Shown piece after piece: positions 43,399-53,100 of a stretch of 64,000 bases of DNA. Source of the DNA: Aureliella sp046290675 (GTDB lineage: Bacteria; Planctomycetota; Planctomycetia; Pirellulales; Pirellulaceae); NCBI GenBank assembly GCA_046290675.1, contig JBKAHA010000020.1, positions 1-64,000 on the forward strand, given 5' to 3'. Numbering within the stretch: the first letter of the stretch is position 1; every line of letters starts with the position of its first letter. Both the position numbers and the translations under genes were made by a program. The notes beneath the pieces are model-generated. The model saw nothing but the letters and a program-made list of their open reading frames with translations. It was not told the DNA's origin and did not search any database.

Positions 43399-43414
43399 TG
43401 CAAATTGCCTGCCG
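43399..43414 (-). promoter_or_regulatory. Sigma-54 (-24/-12) promoter for the kinase operon
   Basis: Minus-strand sequence CGGCAGGCAATTTGCA fits the TGGCAC-N5-TTGCA consensus with GG at -24, GC at -12 and the right 12-bp separation. The start point would be near 43389, leaving a leader of about 40 nt before ATG 43348. The -12 region overlaps a half-site, CTCTGCAA on the plus strand (43396-43403), identical to one arm of the palindrome at 43477. Confidence 0.7.
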
Positions 43415-43476
43415 ACACGCAAATGGACGATTATTGAGCACTTACGAGCGCCGACAACCCATCGTCCTGCAGTGTC

Positions 43477-43493
43477 TTGCAGAGACTCTGCAA
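43477..43493. promoter_or_regulatory. Perfect 17-bp palindrome, likely enhancer site for the NtrC-like activator
   Basis: TTGCAGAGACTCTGCAA has 8-bp perfect arms around one base. It sits between the two divergent sigma-54 promoters, about 130 bp upstream of the predicted SulP start point and about 96 bp upstream of the kinase one. These are normal enhancer distances for an NtrC-type protein with a Fis helix-turn-helix. Confidence 0.65.
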
Positions 43494-43588
43494 TTCTTTG
43501 CATGTCCACCCGGGCCGGCTTTTCTACCTTCTTGTCCCGAAGTGGAAATTCCCGTGCAAAGTCGAGTGTGATTCCGGGGGACGAAGTT

Positions 43589-43604
43589 CGGCACAAACGT
43601 TGCG
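43589..43604 (+). promoter_or_regulatory. Sigma-54 (-24/-12) promoter for the SulP gene
   Basis: CGGCACAAACGTTGCG matches the consensus at GGCAC and TTGC with correct spacing. The start point would be near 43614 and the leader ~69 nt to ATG 43683. It faces away from the kinase-operon promoter, so one activator could switch on both. Confidence 0.7.
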
Positions 43605-43682
43605 TAGGGGCTGGCATCTCCGAACTGCACAGGGGCCGAACTTCGTTGGTCTTTAGACGTTCTTCTGGCGACCATTCACAAC

Positions 43683-45746
43683 ATGGACTCTCACTCTTCA
43701 ATCATGAACGACACGCAACCCGATCAGAATCCATCGCAACTGGCTGACGACAGTACAACCGCCGAAAAACCTACCAATGGTCTAAAGGGATTGAAGCACT
43801 GGATGTACGACCTTCGATCTGGGTTCATGGTTGCGATGGTTTCATTGCCATTCTCGATGGGAATCGCGATCACTTCCGGCGCTCCGCCAATTACCGGCGT
43901 GATCTCAGCAATCATCGCTGGATTTCTCTTGCCGTTTCTGGGCGGTTCCTACGCAACTATCAGCGGACCTGCTGCCGGGTTGGCTCCTGCACTGTTCAGC
44001 GGCATGATCGCCTTGGCCACTGCTGAAGTCGGAAAAGAGGTTGCGGCGGGCAAGACCACACAGGAGCTACTCCAAATCGGTTACCCTCTCGTGCTTGTCG
44101 CAATCTCAATTGCCGGTGTTCTGCAAATCGTCCTTTCGCGGTTCAAGGTCGCTCGATTGTCGGCCATGTTCCCTGCCGCAGCCATCGAAGGCATGCTTGC
44201 CGCGATTGGGTTGATCATCATGGTTAAACAGTTGCCGCTGCTTTTCGGCGTTGATTTTGAAGCTCATCATTTCTGGGGCATGATCGTCGAGATACCTGAA
44301 CACCTCAATGAGATCTATGTGCCCGCGATGGTCACTGGGATTGGCTGCACAGTCGCACTGTTCATCCTGAGTGCACTGCCGTTCAAATTCCTGAAAGTCA
44401 TGCCGCCTCCTGTTTGGGTCTTCATTGCAGGCAGTCTCATTTCTCAAATGATCTTTCATATCCCAAGTGCACAGTTCACTCACGAACAGCGCGAAGCCAG
44501 CGAACTCATGAAACGGCAACTCACCTCAGAGCATCAGGCTCTCGTTGTGAGGCTGGATAACGAACTAGAGGCGGACCTGGGAACGCAGGAACTCACGCCA
44601 GAGGAGCGTTCCGCCATCAGCAACTTGCACGCGCAACTTGAAACGGAACTCCGCAATAGCGAGTTGAGCAACGAACAGCTCGCCGCCATTGAAAAACTGA
44701 AAACGGAACTGACACCTGAGCAGATTGAAGAGTACGAAAAGCGACCGCATCTGGGATACTGCATCAACATTCCCGAGAACCCGCTTCGTGGCATTCAACT
44801 TCCTCGCTACGACCGAATTATCAAGTATCCACACACATGGATCGCATTGGCTTATGTGGTGTTCGTGCTATTGCTGATCGACGCCACTGAGTCGCTGGCC
44901 ACGATCGTCGCAGTCGATAAGCTCGATCCGTATAAGCGTCGCTCCGACCCGGACGGGACACTTCAAGCGATGGGTGGATGCAATCTGGCATCGAGTGTCG
45001 TGGGCGGCCTGACAATCATTCCGGGTATCGTGAAGAGCACAACCAACATCATTGGAGGCGGACGTACGCTATGGGCCAACTTTTTCAATGCGATCATGCT
45101 GTTGGTGTTCATGTTCCTCGCCCGACCGCTGATCAATCAGGTTCCATTGGCAGTGCTGGCATCTATTCTGATTTATGTCGGCTGGAAGTTATGTGGTCCG
45201 CAGGTTTGGCGAAAGACCTCGGCAATCGGTGTCGAGCAGTTGGCTGTGTTCCTGATCACAATGGTCGTCACCGTATCGTCAGACTTGCTGATTGGTATTG
45301 GCGTCGGAGTTCTGGTGAAGCTGCTCATGGACCTATCACTGATCGGCTTGGCGAATCGCCTGAGTGGCGAGAAACGCAACATCGGCATCTGGCGTTCGAT
45401 CAGGGCGGCATTCGGCAATCCGGTCACCAGGACAGAGTTCGATCGCACCGTTTACGATTTACATTTTGGAGCACCGCTGCACTGCTTTAACCTTACCCAC
45501 GTCATTCGTGAACTGCAGAAAGTTCCCGACGAGACCGAGGTATTGCGTCTGCACTTTTCCCCTTTGGCAAACGTTGTTGATCACACCGCCGCTGAAACAG
45601 TGTTCCACTACCTTGAGGACTACAAACTCAGCGGGGTCGCTGTCGAACTCGTCGGCTGGGAGCAGCTAACGCCGCTATCGGAACACGAACAGGCGATTCG
45701 CATTGGCCTGGCGCAGCGACCACAGTCAACTGTCGGTGCGATCTAG
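43683..45746 (+). CDS. SulP-family anion transporter with a charged insert between membrane segments
   Basis: 687 residues, start at 43683 or 43704. The membrane part matches SulP/SLC26 carriers: GLKHWMYDLRSGFMVAMVSL, GGSYATISGPAAGLAPAL, KVARLSAMFPAAAIEGMLAA, then after ~380 DATESLATIVAVDKLDPYKR and GGLTIIPGIVKSTTNIIGG. A STAS-like cytoplasmic region (~560-670) ends it. Unusual: residues ~263-355 form a hydrophilic helical insert rich in Glu/Leu (ASELMKRQLTSEHQALVVRL ... ELTPEQIEEYEKRP) between transmembrane segments, not part of the usual SulP core. Substrates of the family are sulfate, bicarbonate or other anions. Sigma-54 promoter upstream; a decayed inverted paralogue is at 48558. Confidence 0.9.
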   Translation: MDSHSSIMNDTQPDQNPSQLADDSTTAEKPTNGLKGLKHWMYDLRSGFMVAMVSLPFSMGIAITSGAPPITGVISAIIAGFLLPFLGGSYATISGPAAGLAPALFSGMIALATAEVGKEVAAGKTTQELLQIGYPLVLVAISIAGVLQIVLSRFKVARLSAMFPAAAIEGMLAAIGLIIMVKQLPLLFGVDFEAHHFWGMIVEIPEHLNEIYVPAMVTGIGCTVALFILSALPFKFLKVMPPPVWVFIAGSLISQMIFHIPSAQFTHEQREASELMKRQLTSEHQALVVRLDNELEADLGTQELTPEERSAISNLHAQLETELRNSELSNEQLAAIEKLKTELTPEQIEEYEKRPHLGYCINIPENPLRGIQLPRYDRIIKYPHTWIALAYVVFVLLLIDATESLATIVAVDKLDPYKRRSDPDGTLQAMGGCNLASSVVGGLTIIPGIVKSTTNIIGGGRTLWANFFNAIMLLVFMFLARPLINQVPLAVLASILIYVGWKLCGPQVWRKTSAIGVEQLAVFLITMVVTVSSDLLIGIGVGVLVKLLMDLSLIGLANRLSGEKRNIGIWRSIRAAFGNPVTRTEFDRTVYDLHFGAPLHCFNLTHVIRELQKVPDETEVLRLHFSPLANVVDHTAAETVFHYLEDYKLSGVAVELVGWEQLTPLSEHEQAIRIGLAQRPQSTVGAI

Positions 45747-45812
45747 CCGGATGACGATTGATACGTTCGGCGAGTTGTACATCCGTCGCGGTGACTGTTA
45801 TCGAATACTCAG

Positions 45813-46047
45813 TCAACCGTGCTGCGAATCTTGCGGTACTCGTTAGGAGCCAGGCCAGTAACGCGTCAGAATTGTCGACTAAAGGCGCTTTGATCCGAAT
45901 ACCCAGCGTTGTGCGCAATATTGACAATCGGTTCGCTTGTGGTTTGGAGTTGCGTCCTCCCTAGATCGATGCGTGATTTCAAGAGCCATTGCCCTGTCGT
46001 CAGACCAAACGCGATCTGCATTCTTCGATCCAACTGAAAACGGGAGA
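45813..46047 (-). pseudogene. AraC-type helix-turn-helix fragment with nonsense codon
   Basis: The minus strand from 46047 reads LSRFQLDRRMQIAFGLTTGQ, then WLLKSRIDLGR, NIAHNAGYSDQSAFSRQF, a TGA, and VTGLAPNEYRKIRS to a stop at 45813. This is the C-terminal DNA-binding domain of an AraC/XylS regulator, and the TGA replaces the Trp expected at that position. The N-terminal part and the first helix-turn-helix are gone; the fragment ends abruptly where the RTX remnant begins on the other strand. Confidence 0.8.
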
Positions 46048-46057
46048 GGTCCGACAC

Positions 46058-47188
46058 GGCGGCGGCGGAAACGACATTCTCTTCGGCGGTGCGGGCGACA
46101 ATACAATTCGCGGCGGCACTGGCTTTGACATCGTGGTTATTGCGGGAACTCAGGGCGGTGCTCAAGTTAGCAACAACGGAGGTGGTAACTTCGTCATTCG
46201 CGCCCAAGACGGAAGCATCGCGTGAGTCAGCGGCGTGGAAGAAGTTCGCTTCCTGGGCGGTGGTCCATCGACACTTCAATCCGCCGAACCCGATTTCTTC
46301 TTCTCGCCCAGCCCACCGGTGGCCGAAATCCTGCGAGCCAACTTGCCTACGGTTCTAGTTTCGAACGCCGACGTTGCCCATGAAGCTTTGAATTATGTTC
46401 ATCATAGCGATTTACAAGAAGCCACTTCCACGGTGGGCAACTCGGTCCAGCTCAAAGCAGGTGTTGTCCACAAAGCTGTGAACGCGAAGGAAGCTTTGGT
46501 GGATCACATCGTTGATGCTGCCGAAAATCTGGTCGAACTCAAGGTCGGAGCCGTTCATAAGGTTCTGGATACGAAAGGTCTCGTAACCGAGAAGATTGTG
46601 GATACAGCAGGCAGCTTGGTGACGCTGAAAGCAAACGCGGTGCACAGCGTGCTTGAGAGGTCTGGCGCTATCGCGGTACCACTGGTCCCGAGAGTTGTAG
46701 TCGCAGTGAAGTCGTCGAAGGGATCGATCCAAGGTTGGCAGCCGGTCGCCAAGAACAAACATGTCGTGAGGCACCTGAAGAAACTGAAGGACGAATCCGA
46801 GAGGCAAATGTACCTTGCCGAACACGCCGAAGGCCACTGGGTGTATTTTTCAGACGATGCGCTGAACCAGCCGTTGGTAATGCAAATGGGGCTGGCCAAA
46901 GACTACGCGGACTTCGAGGCGTTCATGGCCGATGTACTCGACAATCCATTTCGCTGGCGTAGCGACACGGAGTTTGAATACACGGGATGCGGGGACGCAG
47001 GAACCATCGTCTGGAATACCAGCAGCCGATACTTGCCGACAATCAACTCCGTTCCCGTGAACATTTACCCCGCACGCGTTTACGACAGCCACTATCTCAA
47101 AAGCTATTACAACAGTGGCGAGGTCCAAATTCAGGACACGAACGGGCGAACGTTGAAATTGGACTTCAACGAGAAGCAATCGAAATGA
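46058..47188 (+). pseudogene. Broken copy of the metzincin tail joined to a helical-repeat C-terminal region
   Basis: Codons from 46058 (GGGGNDILFGGAGDNTIRGG ... VRFLGGG ... EPDFFF) match the C-terminal part of the gene at 27111 (about 30660-31030) almost codon for codon to ~46425. CGA of the parent has become TGA at 46223-46225, cutting the frame; a GTG at 46235 could restart 317 codons. After ~46425 the sequence is unrelated to the parent: three ~29-residue units (NSVQLKAGVVHKAVNAKEAL, NLVELKVGAVHKVLDTKGLV, SLVTLKANAVHSVLERSG), then a soluble domain ending QDTNGRTLKLDFNEKQSK. The second half keeps full coding character, so the restart product may be expressed, but without a signal peptide. 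Confidence 0.7.
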
Positions 47189-47635
47189 CGTCTATCGTTG
47201 GCCTACATCGACTGAACAAACGTTTTTCAACAACCACCATTCTCATGCCAAAACAAAATTTCGCTTGCCTGTTTCAGGGCGGGTTCTCCTCACAAGCGAC
47301 GACTCGGTGGCTCTGGGGGAATCAAAGTTTCGATTTGGCCTAGTACGTTCGCGAAGTCGAAAGCTGAGTTTCGACAAGAGCATCAAGACTATGTTGGTAA
47401 GGTCTAGTAGGTGCACTCCGCGGTCGTATCTTTGCGTCCGCAAATCGTTTTTCCGGGGAGATCGATTTGTCGGGGCACTCCGTGGCCGCTGCCTTTACCA
47501 TCTGGGGCGGGCCAAAATCCATTCCAAAAGGGTTTTGCATGGTTTTCCGCACCAAGACCCCTTGGCAATGACCATAGGCATCATGCACGTTTGTCTGAAT
47601 CCAGTTCGAAAGCAAAGCCTCATTCGAATCCCGTT
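47189..47635. other. Gap without recognisable gene
   Basis: About 450 bp between the RTX remnant and the converging ECF sigma gene. The open frames are short, overlap each other on both strands and lack ribosome sites. I see neither a hairpin terminator nor a repeat. Confidence 0.4.
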
Positions 47636-48232
47636 TCACGGCTCGATGGACTTTTGTTTGACTGCGTCACGAAAGCGATCGATGGCACGGTAGTACCTTT
47701 TCTTTGCGGCTTCCATCTCGATTTCGAGTAGCTCCGCAATCTCTTTGAACGATTGCCCCTGAGAATGACGCATCTCAATGATCTCTTGATCCGTCTGCGA
47801 CAGGGACTTCAACGTTGCAGCGACTCTCTCCATTTGCTCAGCGCGAGAGAGCGTAACATCAGGACCGGCGGAAGAGTCTGCCAGGGTTTCCATGATCTTA
47901 GCATCGCCGATGAACTCGCGTTCTAGGTTGGGAGATCGCTTGCCCCTCAATTGTTTGCGAACCATCTCGACGAGAATCTGCTTGCACAGAACTCTTAACC
48001 AAACGAGAGGGTGAATTGTGGGTGCGGCAAGATAGTCTTGCAGTTTCGCATTGGCGCGAATGAAGACCTCTTGTGCGATATCGGACGCGTCAAATCTTCT
48101 TAGAAAAGACACGTGCAGCCGCGAGGCTATGAGGTCACGTAGGTACGGACGGTGGCTAATGAATAGCCGCGTCAACTCTTCATGGCCATTTTCTTGAAGA
48201 CGCCGTAGCGCTGAAGCTTCTGAAAGTTTCAT
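47636..48232 (-). CDS. ECF-type RNA polymerase sigma factor (planctomycete subfamily)
   Basis: 198 residues from ATG 48232, the position that aligns with the other ECF sigma factor in this window; the frame extends to 48352. Region 2: RRFDASDIAQEVFIRANAKL and HPLVWLRVLCKQILVEMVRK. Region 4: LKSLSQTDQEIIEMRHSQGQ, SFKEIAELLEIEMEAAKKRY and YRAIDRFRDA. It seems intact though surrounded by decayed genes, and has no adjacent anti-sigma factor or kinase. Similar in length and layout to the factor at 13723. Confidence 0.92.
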   Translation of the reverse strand: MKLSEASALRRLQENGHEELTRLFISHRPYLRDLIASRLHVSFLRRFDASDIAQEVFIRANAKLQDYLAAPTIHPLVWLRVLCKQILVEMVRKQLRGKRSPNLEREFIGDAKIMETLADSSAGPDVTLSRAEQMERVAATLKSLSQTDQEIIEMRHSQGQSFKEIAELLEIEMEAAKKRYYRAIDRFRDAVKQKSIEP

Positions 48233-48557
48233 GAGTCTTTCGGCGGACCTTCCAAAAACAATTCCGCGTTGTGCCGATACCTCGTTGCAAATCAAACGAC
48301 CGTGTCGTATCTGTAGCGGCAGAAGATGACTTTCTAGATTGTGCCGCTCCAAAGTAAGGCTACCACTTCAAGGTGTATCTTGATTTTCTTCGACTCGAAG
48401 CGTTCTGAATTTGCCCAAGCATGTTGGGGATAGGTCGTATGGTATCGATTGATACGGCAGAAAATTTTTCAGTGCCGCCGCAAGTCGACTGCGTGACTCT
48501 CAACGAAGTGGTACCCCGGATAGCGGAGCCGCTCGTAGCCCATGCGATGATGCTCGT

Positions 48558-49302
48558 TCAAGCACGAACAGAGCGGCGATACAAACAGATGCAGTGAGAT
48601 GGCTGGTAGATAAGCATCTTCAACTGGCGTGGAGCTTCGCGTAGGATCTGCCAGAATTCGTGGGATTCGAATTCGACGCCGAGCGTCAATGGCAGCTGTT
48701 TCACGACGATGATCAGCCCGATTGCCGAAAGCATGCCTTCAATTGCCGCAGCAGGAAGCATGGCTGATAACCTGGCAATTTTGAATCTCGAGAGCACTAC
48801 TTGGAGCACGCCAGCGATTGCGATGGCGACGAGCACGAGCGGATAGCCTTTGCTCAGTATTTCCTGAGTTGTCATGCCTGCTGCTTTTCCGCTACCAACT
48901 TGTGCGGTCGCTAGGGAGATCATCCCTGCAAACAATGCTGGAGCCAATCCAGCCGCAGGTCCGCTGATGGTGACGTAGGAACCGCCGAGAAATGGAAATA
49001 GTAGTCCTGCGAAGATCGCAGAGACGATTGCAAATAGTAGGCGCGCCAAAGGTGACTGCGACTCCCACGGAAAGAGGAAGCGAAACCATCGCGACCAGTA
49101 ACCCGGAACGTGCGTCATAAACCCAGTGTTTCAGTCCGTAGATGCCATTTTGCAGCGGCGATTGGGAGGGCTGAGATGCCTGAATCGCGGTGCAACTATC
49201 TGTTAATCTTTTGTTTTCATCATGATGCGCGTACTCCAACCGCAGTGCGTCGATCAAAAGAATTCGACGACAGGGAGAGAACTGGTGAGCCAGAGTGGAC
49301 AA
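48558..49302 (-). pseudogene. Truncated, frameshifted SulP transporter
   Basis: Two frames together give the first ~200 residues of a SulP protein close to the gene at 43683: YGLKHWVYDARSGLLVAMVS in one frame until about 49045, then FAIVSAIFAGLLFPFLGGSY, GPAAGLAPALFAGMISLATA and LSAMLPAAAIEGMLSAIGLI in another. Similarity ends near LKMLIYQPSH (~48590), so about two thirds of the protein, including the STAS domain, is missing. It lies in inverted orientation to the intact copy. The true former start is unclear; the frame opens at 49302 with TTG. Confidence 0.85.
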
Positions 49303-49472
49303 TGCACTCGATCTCTACCAAAAAATGACACTCGATCAGCAATTCACGATTGGTGGCGGACGCGCGGCGTTCTGCTCGTAGACAACACGATGAAGAGCCT
49401 CAAAGAAATCGAGTTCTATGGCGAACTCGCAACCCGAACGCGAGGAGCGACAACAAGAAGTGCCGCGTAAGC

Positions 49473-49646
49473 TTAGCGACCGTCGTCCGACTCGCTTTGA
49501 AATTCGAGCTCTGCTTCACTGGACTCGTTGGATTCCCCGAATACCTTGGCGGCTCGGAGTTCGTCCGCCAAACATATCTGCGCCAATCCTGAGAACGCCA
49601 GAAAGGCGACCAAGAGCCAAATCGCGTTAAGGCGGACACGATCCAT
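49473..49646 (-). CDS. Small secreted or membrane-anchored peptide (57 residues)
   Basis: Starts MDRVRLNAIWLLVAFLAFSG with a hydrophobic core to LAQICLA and a likely cleavage after Ala near 28, then an acidic tail (GESNESSEAELEFQSESDDG). The N-terminal pattern is that of a Sec signal peptide; the mature part would be only ~29 residues, very acidic. No family known. It is upstream of and in the same direction as the SulP remnant, ~170 bp away. Confidence 0.45.
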   Translation of the reverse strand: MDRVRLNAIWLLVAFLAFSGLAQICLADELRAAKVFGESNESSEAELEFQSESDDGR

Positions 49647-50116
49647 GAATCCTATTCTTTGTTCCCAAGCTTAGGCAAATACCTTCGACACGCAATAACC
49701 CGTCGAAGGACTGTTGGCGAGAGATCCCCCGTTTGAAGAATCCTCGAATCGTTTTCACATCGTCAATGTCTGAGGCGAGCCAAATTGGCTCAACCGGAAG
49801 CTTGTGGAACACGGTGATGTTCAGCCCGATTGAAAGCCCGAAACTCAGTTTCGTTTTCAAAATGATGGTGCGGCACGCAGCAGCATCTCGGAAATCACGG
49901 TTTGGAACAGCGATCCTCGATGAACGCAACTGGGATCAAACGGAACGGCTTCACGCTGTTCCTGGATGCAGATCTGAAGCGCGGGAAAGGAACCAGAAAG
50001 AAAAATGGAAAAACGGAAGTCCCGAATTGCGATCAAGTGGCGAATTAGTGATAGCGGGAGAAAACTCGCTACGAATTATTTATTCCCCATGAAGCCACAT
50101 CAGAGATTCCACTTCT
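49647..50116. other. Region upstream of the fourth giant gene
   Basis: 470 bp in which frames are open on both strands (49627-49929 minus; 49733-50092 plus), neither with a clear start signal or family similarity. The AT-rich end (ACGAATTATTTATTCC, 50071-50086) should contain the core promoter of the giant gene. Confidence 0.4.
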
Positions 50117-53100
50117 ATGTCCAAGAAATCGCCCCAACAATCCAACCTACAATTCGACTGTGAGAGCCTTGAAGAGCGGCAGATGCTCTCTTCGGTGGAT
50201 ATCTTCGCGGCAGGCGCGACGAACTACGAAACCATTGAACTCCAAATCAACGGTCAGACCGTCGAGACGTTTGAAAATCTTGGAGGAGATGCCAACGCGG
50301 GCGAATTCGTCAAGCTTTCTTATTACTCCTCGACTCCGGTCGACTCCTCGGAAGTTCGGATCGTTTTCACCAATGATTTGTTTGATCCAGAAAACGGAAT
50401 CGACCGCAATGTCCGCATCGACAAGATCGTGGTTGATGGTGAGACCATTGAAACGGAGTCGCCAGATGTCTTTTCGACCGGTACTTGGAAGCCTGAAGAC
50501 GGGGTGGTTCCAGGCTTCCGAGAGAGTGAATTCCTGCACAGCAACGGCTACTTCCAGTACCCATCCCGTGGGGGTAGCATCGGCTCAGAAATCGAAATTC
50601 GAGTTAAGGGCGATGAGGGTTCTGAGCAATTCAATTTGATTCTCAAAGGCGAGGTCGTTGGGACTTTTGGCGTTTCGCAGCAGTTCCAGACCATCCGGTT
50701 TACTGCGTCGGATGCTGTTTCTGCCGATGATGTTCGGATCGAGTTCTTCAACGATGACTTCCGCCCTGAAGATGGCGTCGATGCCAACCTGACTGTGGAC
50801 TTCATTACGATTGATGGCGAAAAATTTGAAACGGAGGATGCATCCGTCTTCTCGTCAGGATCGTATCTTCCAACCGACGGTATTGTGCCAGGGTTTGGGC
50901 GATCGGACACCCTGAACGGGAACGGTTTTTTTCAATACGCCAGTAAATCTGCCGGTGTGACTTCGGAAATTGAAGTTCGCGTCCGAGGCGATGAGGGAAC
51001 AGAAGAATTCAATCTGCTCGTCGGCGGGCAAGTGGTTGGCACCTTCAATGCCGGTACCGAATTCCAAGTCTTCCGCGTGACGGTCGACGGATCTGTGACT
51101 GCCGATGACATTCGCATCGAATTCATCAATGATGAGTTTGATCCTTCACAAGGAATTGATTCCAACCTGACCGTCGATTTCATCCGAGTCAATGGCGATC
51201 AGTTCGAAACCGAGAGCCCATCGGTTTTCTCCACGGGCGTCTTCCTACCTGAGGACGGAACAGTCGCCGGCTTTGGTCGTGGCGACACGTTGACCTCCAA
51301 CGGGTTCTTCCAGTACTCCAACGGCGGCTTCGTTGGATCTGAATTGGAGATCGTCGCCCGTGGTGATGAGGGCACCGAGCTATTCAACTTGATTGTTGGT
51401 GGCGAAGTTGTCGAGACTTTTGCCGTGACCCAGGAATTTCAAACATTCCGGTTTACCAGCCGCAGTCCGGTGAGCCCCAGTGACATCCGGATCGAGTTCA
51501 TTAACGATGAATTTGATCCATCGCGGGGCGTCGATGCCAACCTCGTCATCGATTTTATTCGGCTCGATGGAACGAGGATTGATGCAGAAGACCCAACGGT
51601 ATTCTCTAGTGGCTCATACCTGCAGGCTGATGGTGTCGTACCAGGCTTCGGGCGTTCGGACACGTTAAATGTCAACGGTTTCTTCCAATTCGGTGGTGAC
51701 GGCAGCGTCGATACCGATGGTGATGGCAAGCTCAACGACGTCGATCAAGATGACGACAACGACGGCATTTCGGACGACGATGAAGCGAACTTTGGCACGA
51801 ATCCTTTATCTGCAGACTCGGACGGCGATGGGCTACAAGACGGTACGGAACTGGGACTGACTCAAGGAACACCAGATTCGTTCGGTGGACCCAATCCATT
51901 CATTCCAGATGCGGACCCTACGACAACGACAGACCCTTTGGGTGCAGACACCGATGGTGATGGGCTGACTGATGGTCAGGAAGATCCGAACTTGGATGGG
52001 GCTTCTCCACGCACGATCGGCGGAACGGGTACCAGTGGCATTGGCGAAACGGATCCAAACAACTCCGACACAGATGGTGATGGATTGTCCGATGGCGACG
52101 AAGTCAACAACATCGGATCGAATCCACTGGACACCGATACCGATGATGGAACTGTCGGCGATGGTGTGGAAATCGGCCAGGGTACGAACCCAGTCAACGA
52201 TCCATCTGACGATATTCTCAATGACACCGACGGGGATGGACGGCCAGACAACGTCGATAGCGATGATGACAACGACGGCTTGACCGACGCCGAAGAAGCT
52301 GGCTTGGGCACCAACCCGCTGCTCGGTGACACCGATGGCGATGGGATTCAAGACGGTACGGAACTCGGCCGCACCTCAGCCGGTCCAGATTCCTTCGGTG
52401 GACCAGTAAGCTTCCGGCCTGATGCAGATCCGACCACCACAACGAATCCCTTGGTTGCCGACTCCGATGGTGACGGACTGACTGATGGTCAAGAAGATCC
52501 GAACTTCGACGGAGCGTCACCACGTGTCATTGGTGGAACGGGAACAACGGGTGTTGGCGAGACAGACCCCAATAATTCCGACACCGATGGTGACGGACTC
52601 TCCGATGGCGACGAAGTCAACAACATCGGATCGAATCCACTGGACACCGATACCGACGACGGGACCGTAGGTGATGGTGTAGAAGTTGGTCAAGGTACCA
52701 ACCCAGTCAATGATCCAACGGATGATGTTCTCACCGATACGGACGGCGATGGGCGTCCCGACAACGTGGATGGAGACGACGACAATGATGGGATCCCAGA
52801 TGGCGAAGAAGCCGCCCTGGGAACCAATCCATTGAACCCAGACACCGACGGAGACGGGCTGCAAGATGGCACCGAGGTTGGGCGAACCTCAGCCGGGCCC
52901 GACTCCTTCGGTGGCCCAATATCGTTCCGACCTGATTCAGATCCGACTACCACAACCAATCCACTGGCGGCTGACACTGACGGTGACGGGCTAACTGATG
53001 GTCAAGAAGATCCAAACTTCGATGGAGCGTCACCACGCGTCATTGGTGGAACGGGAAACACGGGAGCTGGTGAAACCGATCCAACTAACCCGGACACCGA

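Noticed and set aside
43609..43626. Possible third sigma-54 promoter TGGCATCTCCGAACTGCA
   Set aside because: The GG and GC elements are 14 bp apart instead of 12, which sigma-54 does not tolerate.
48463..48486. Inverted repeat CGGCA ... TGCCG with central GAAAATTTTTC upstream of the second ECF sigma gene
   Set aside because: Arms are short and imperfect and the distance to either possible start (48352, 48232) fits no clear promoter or terminator.
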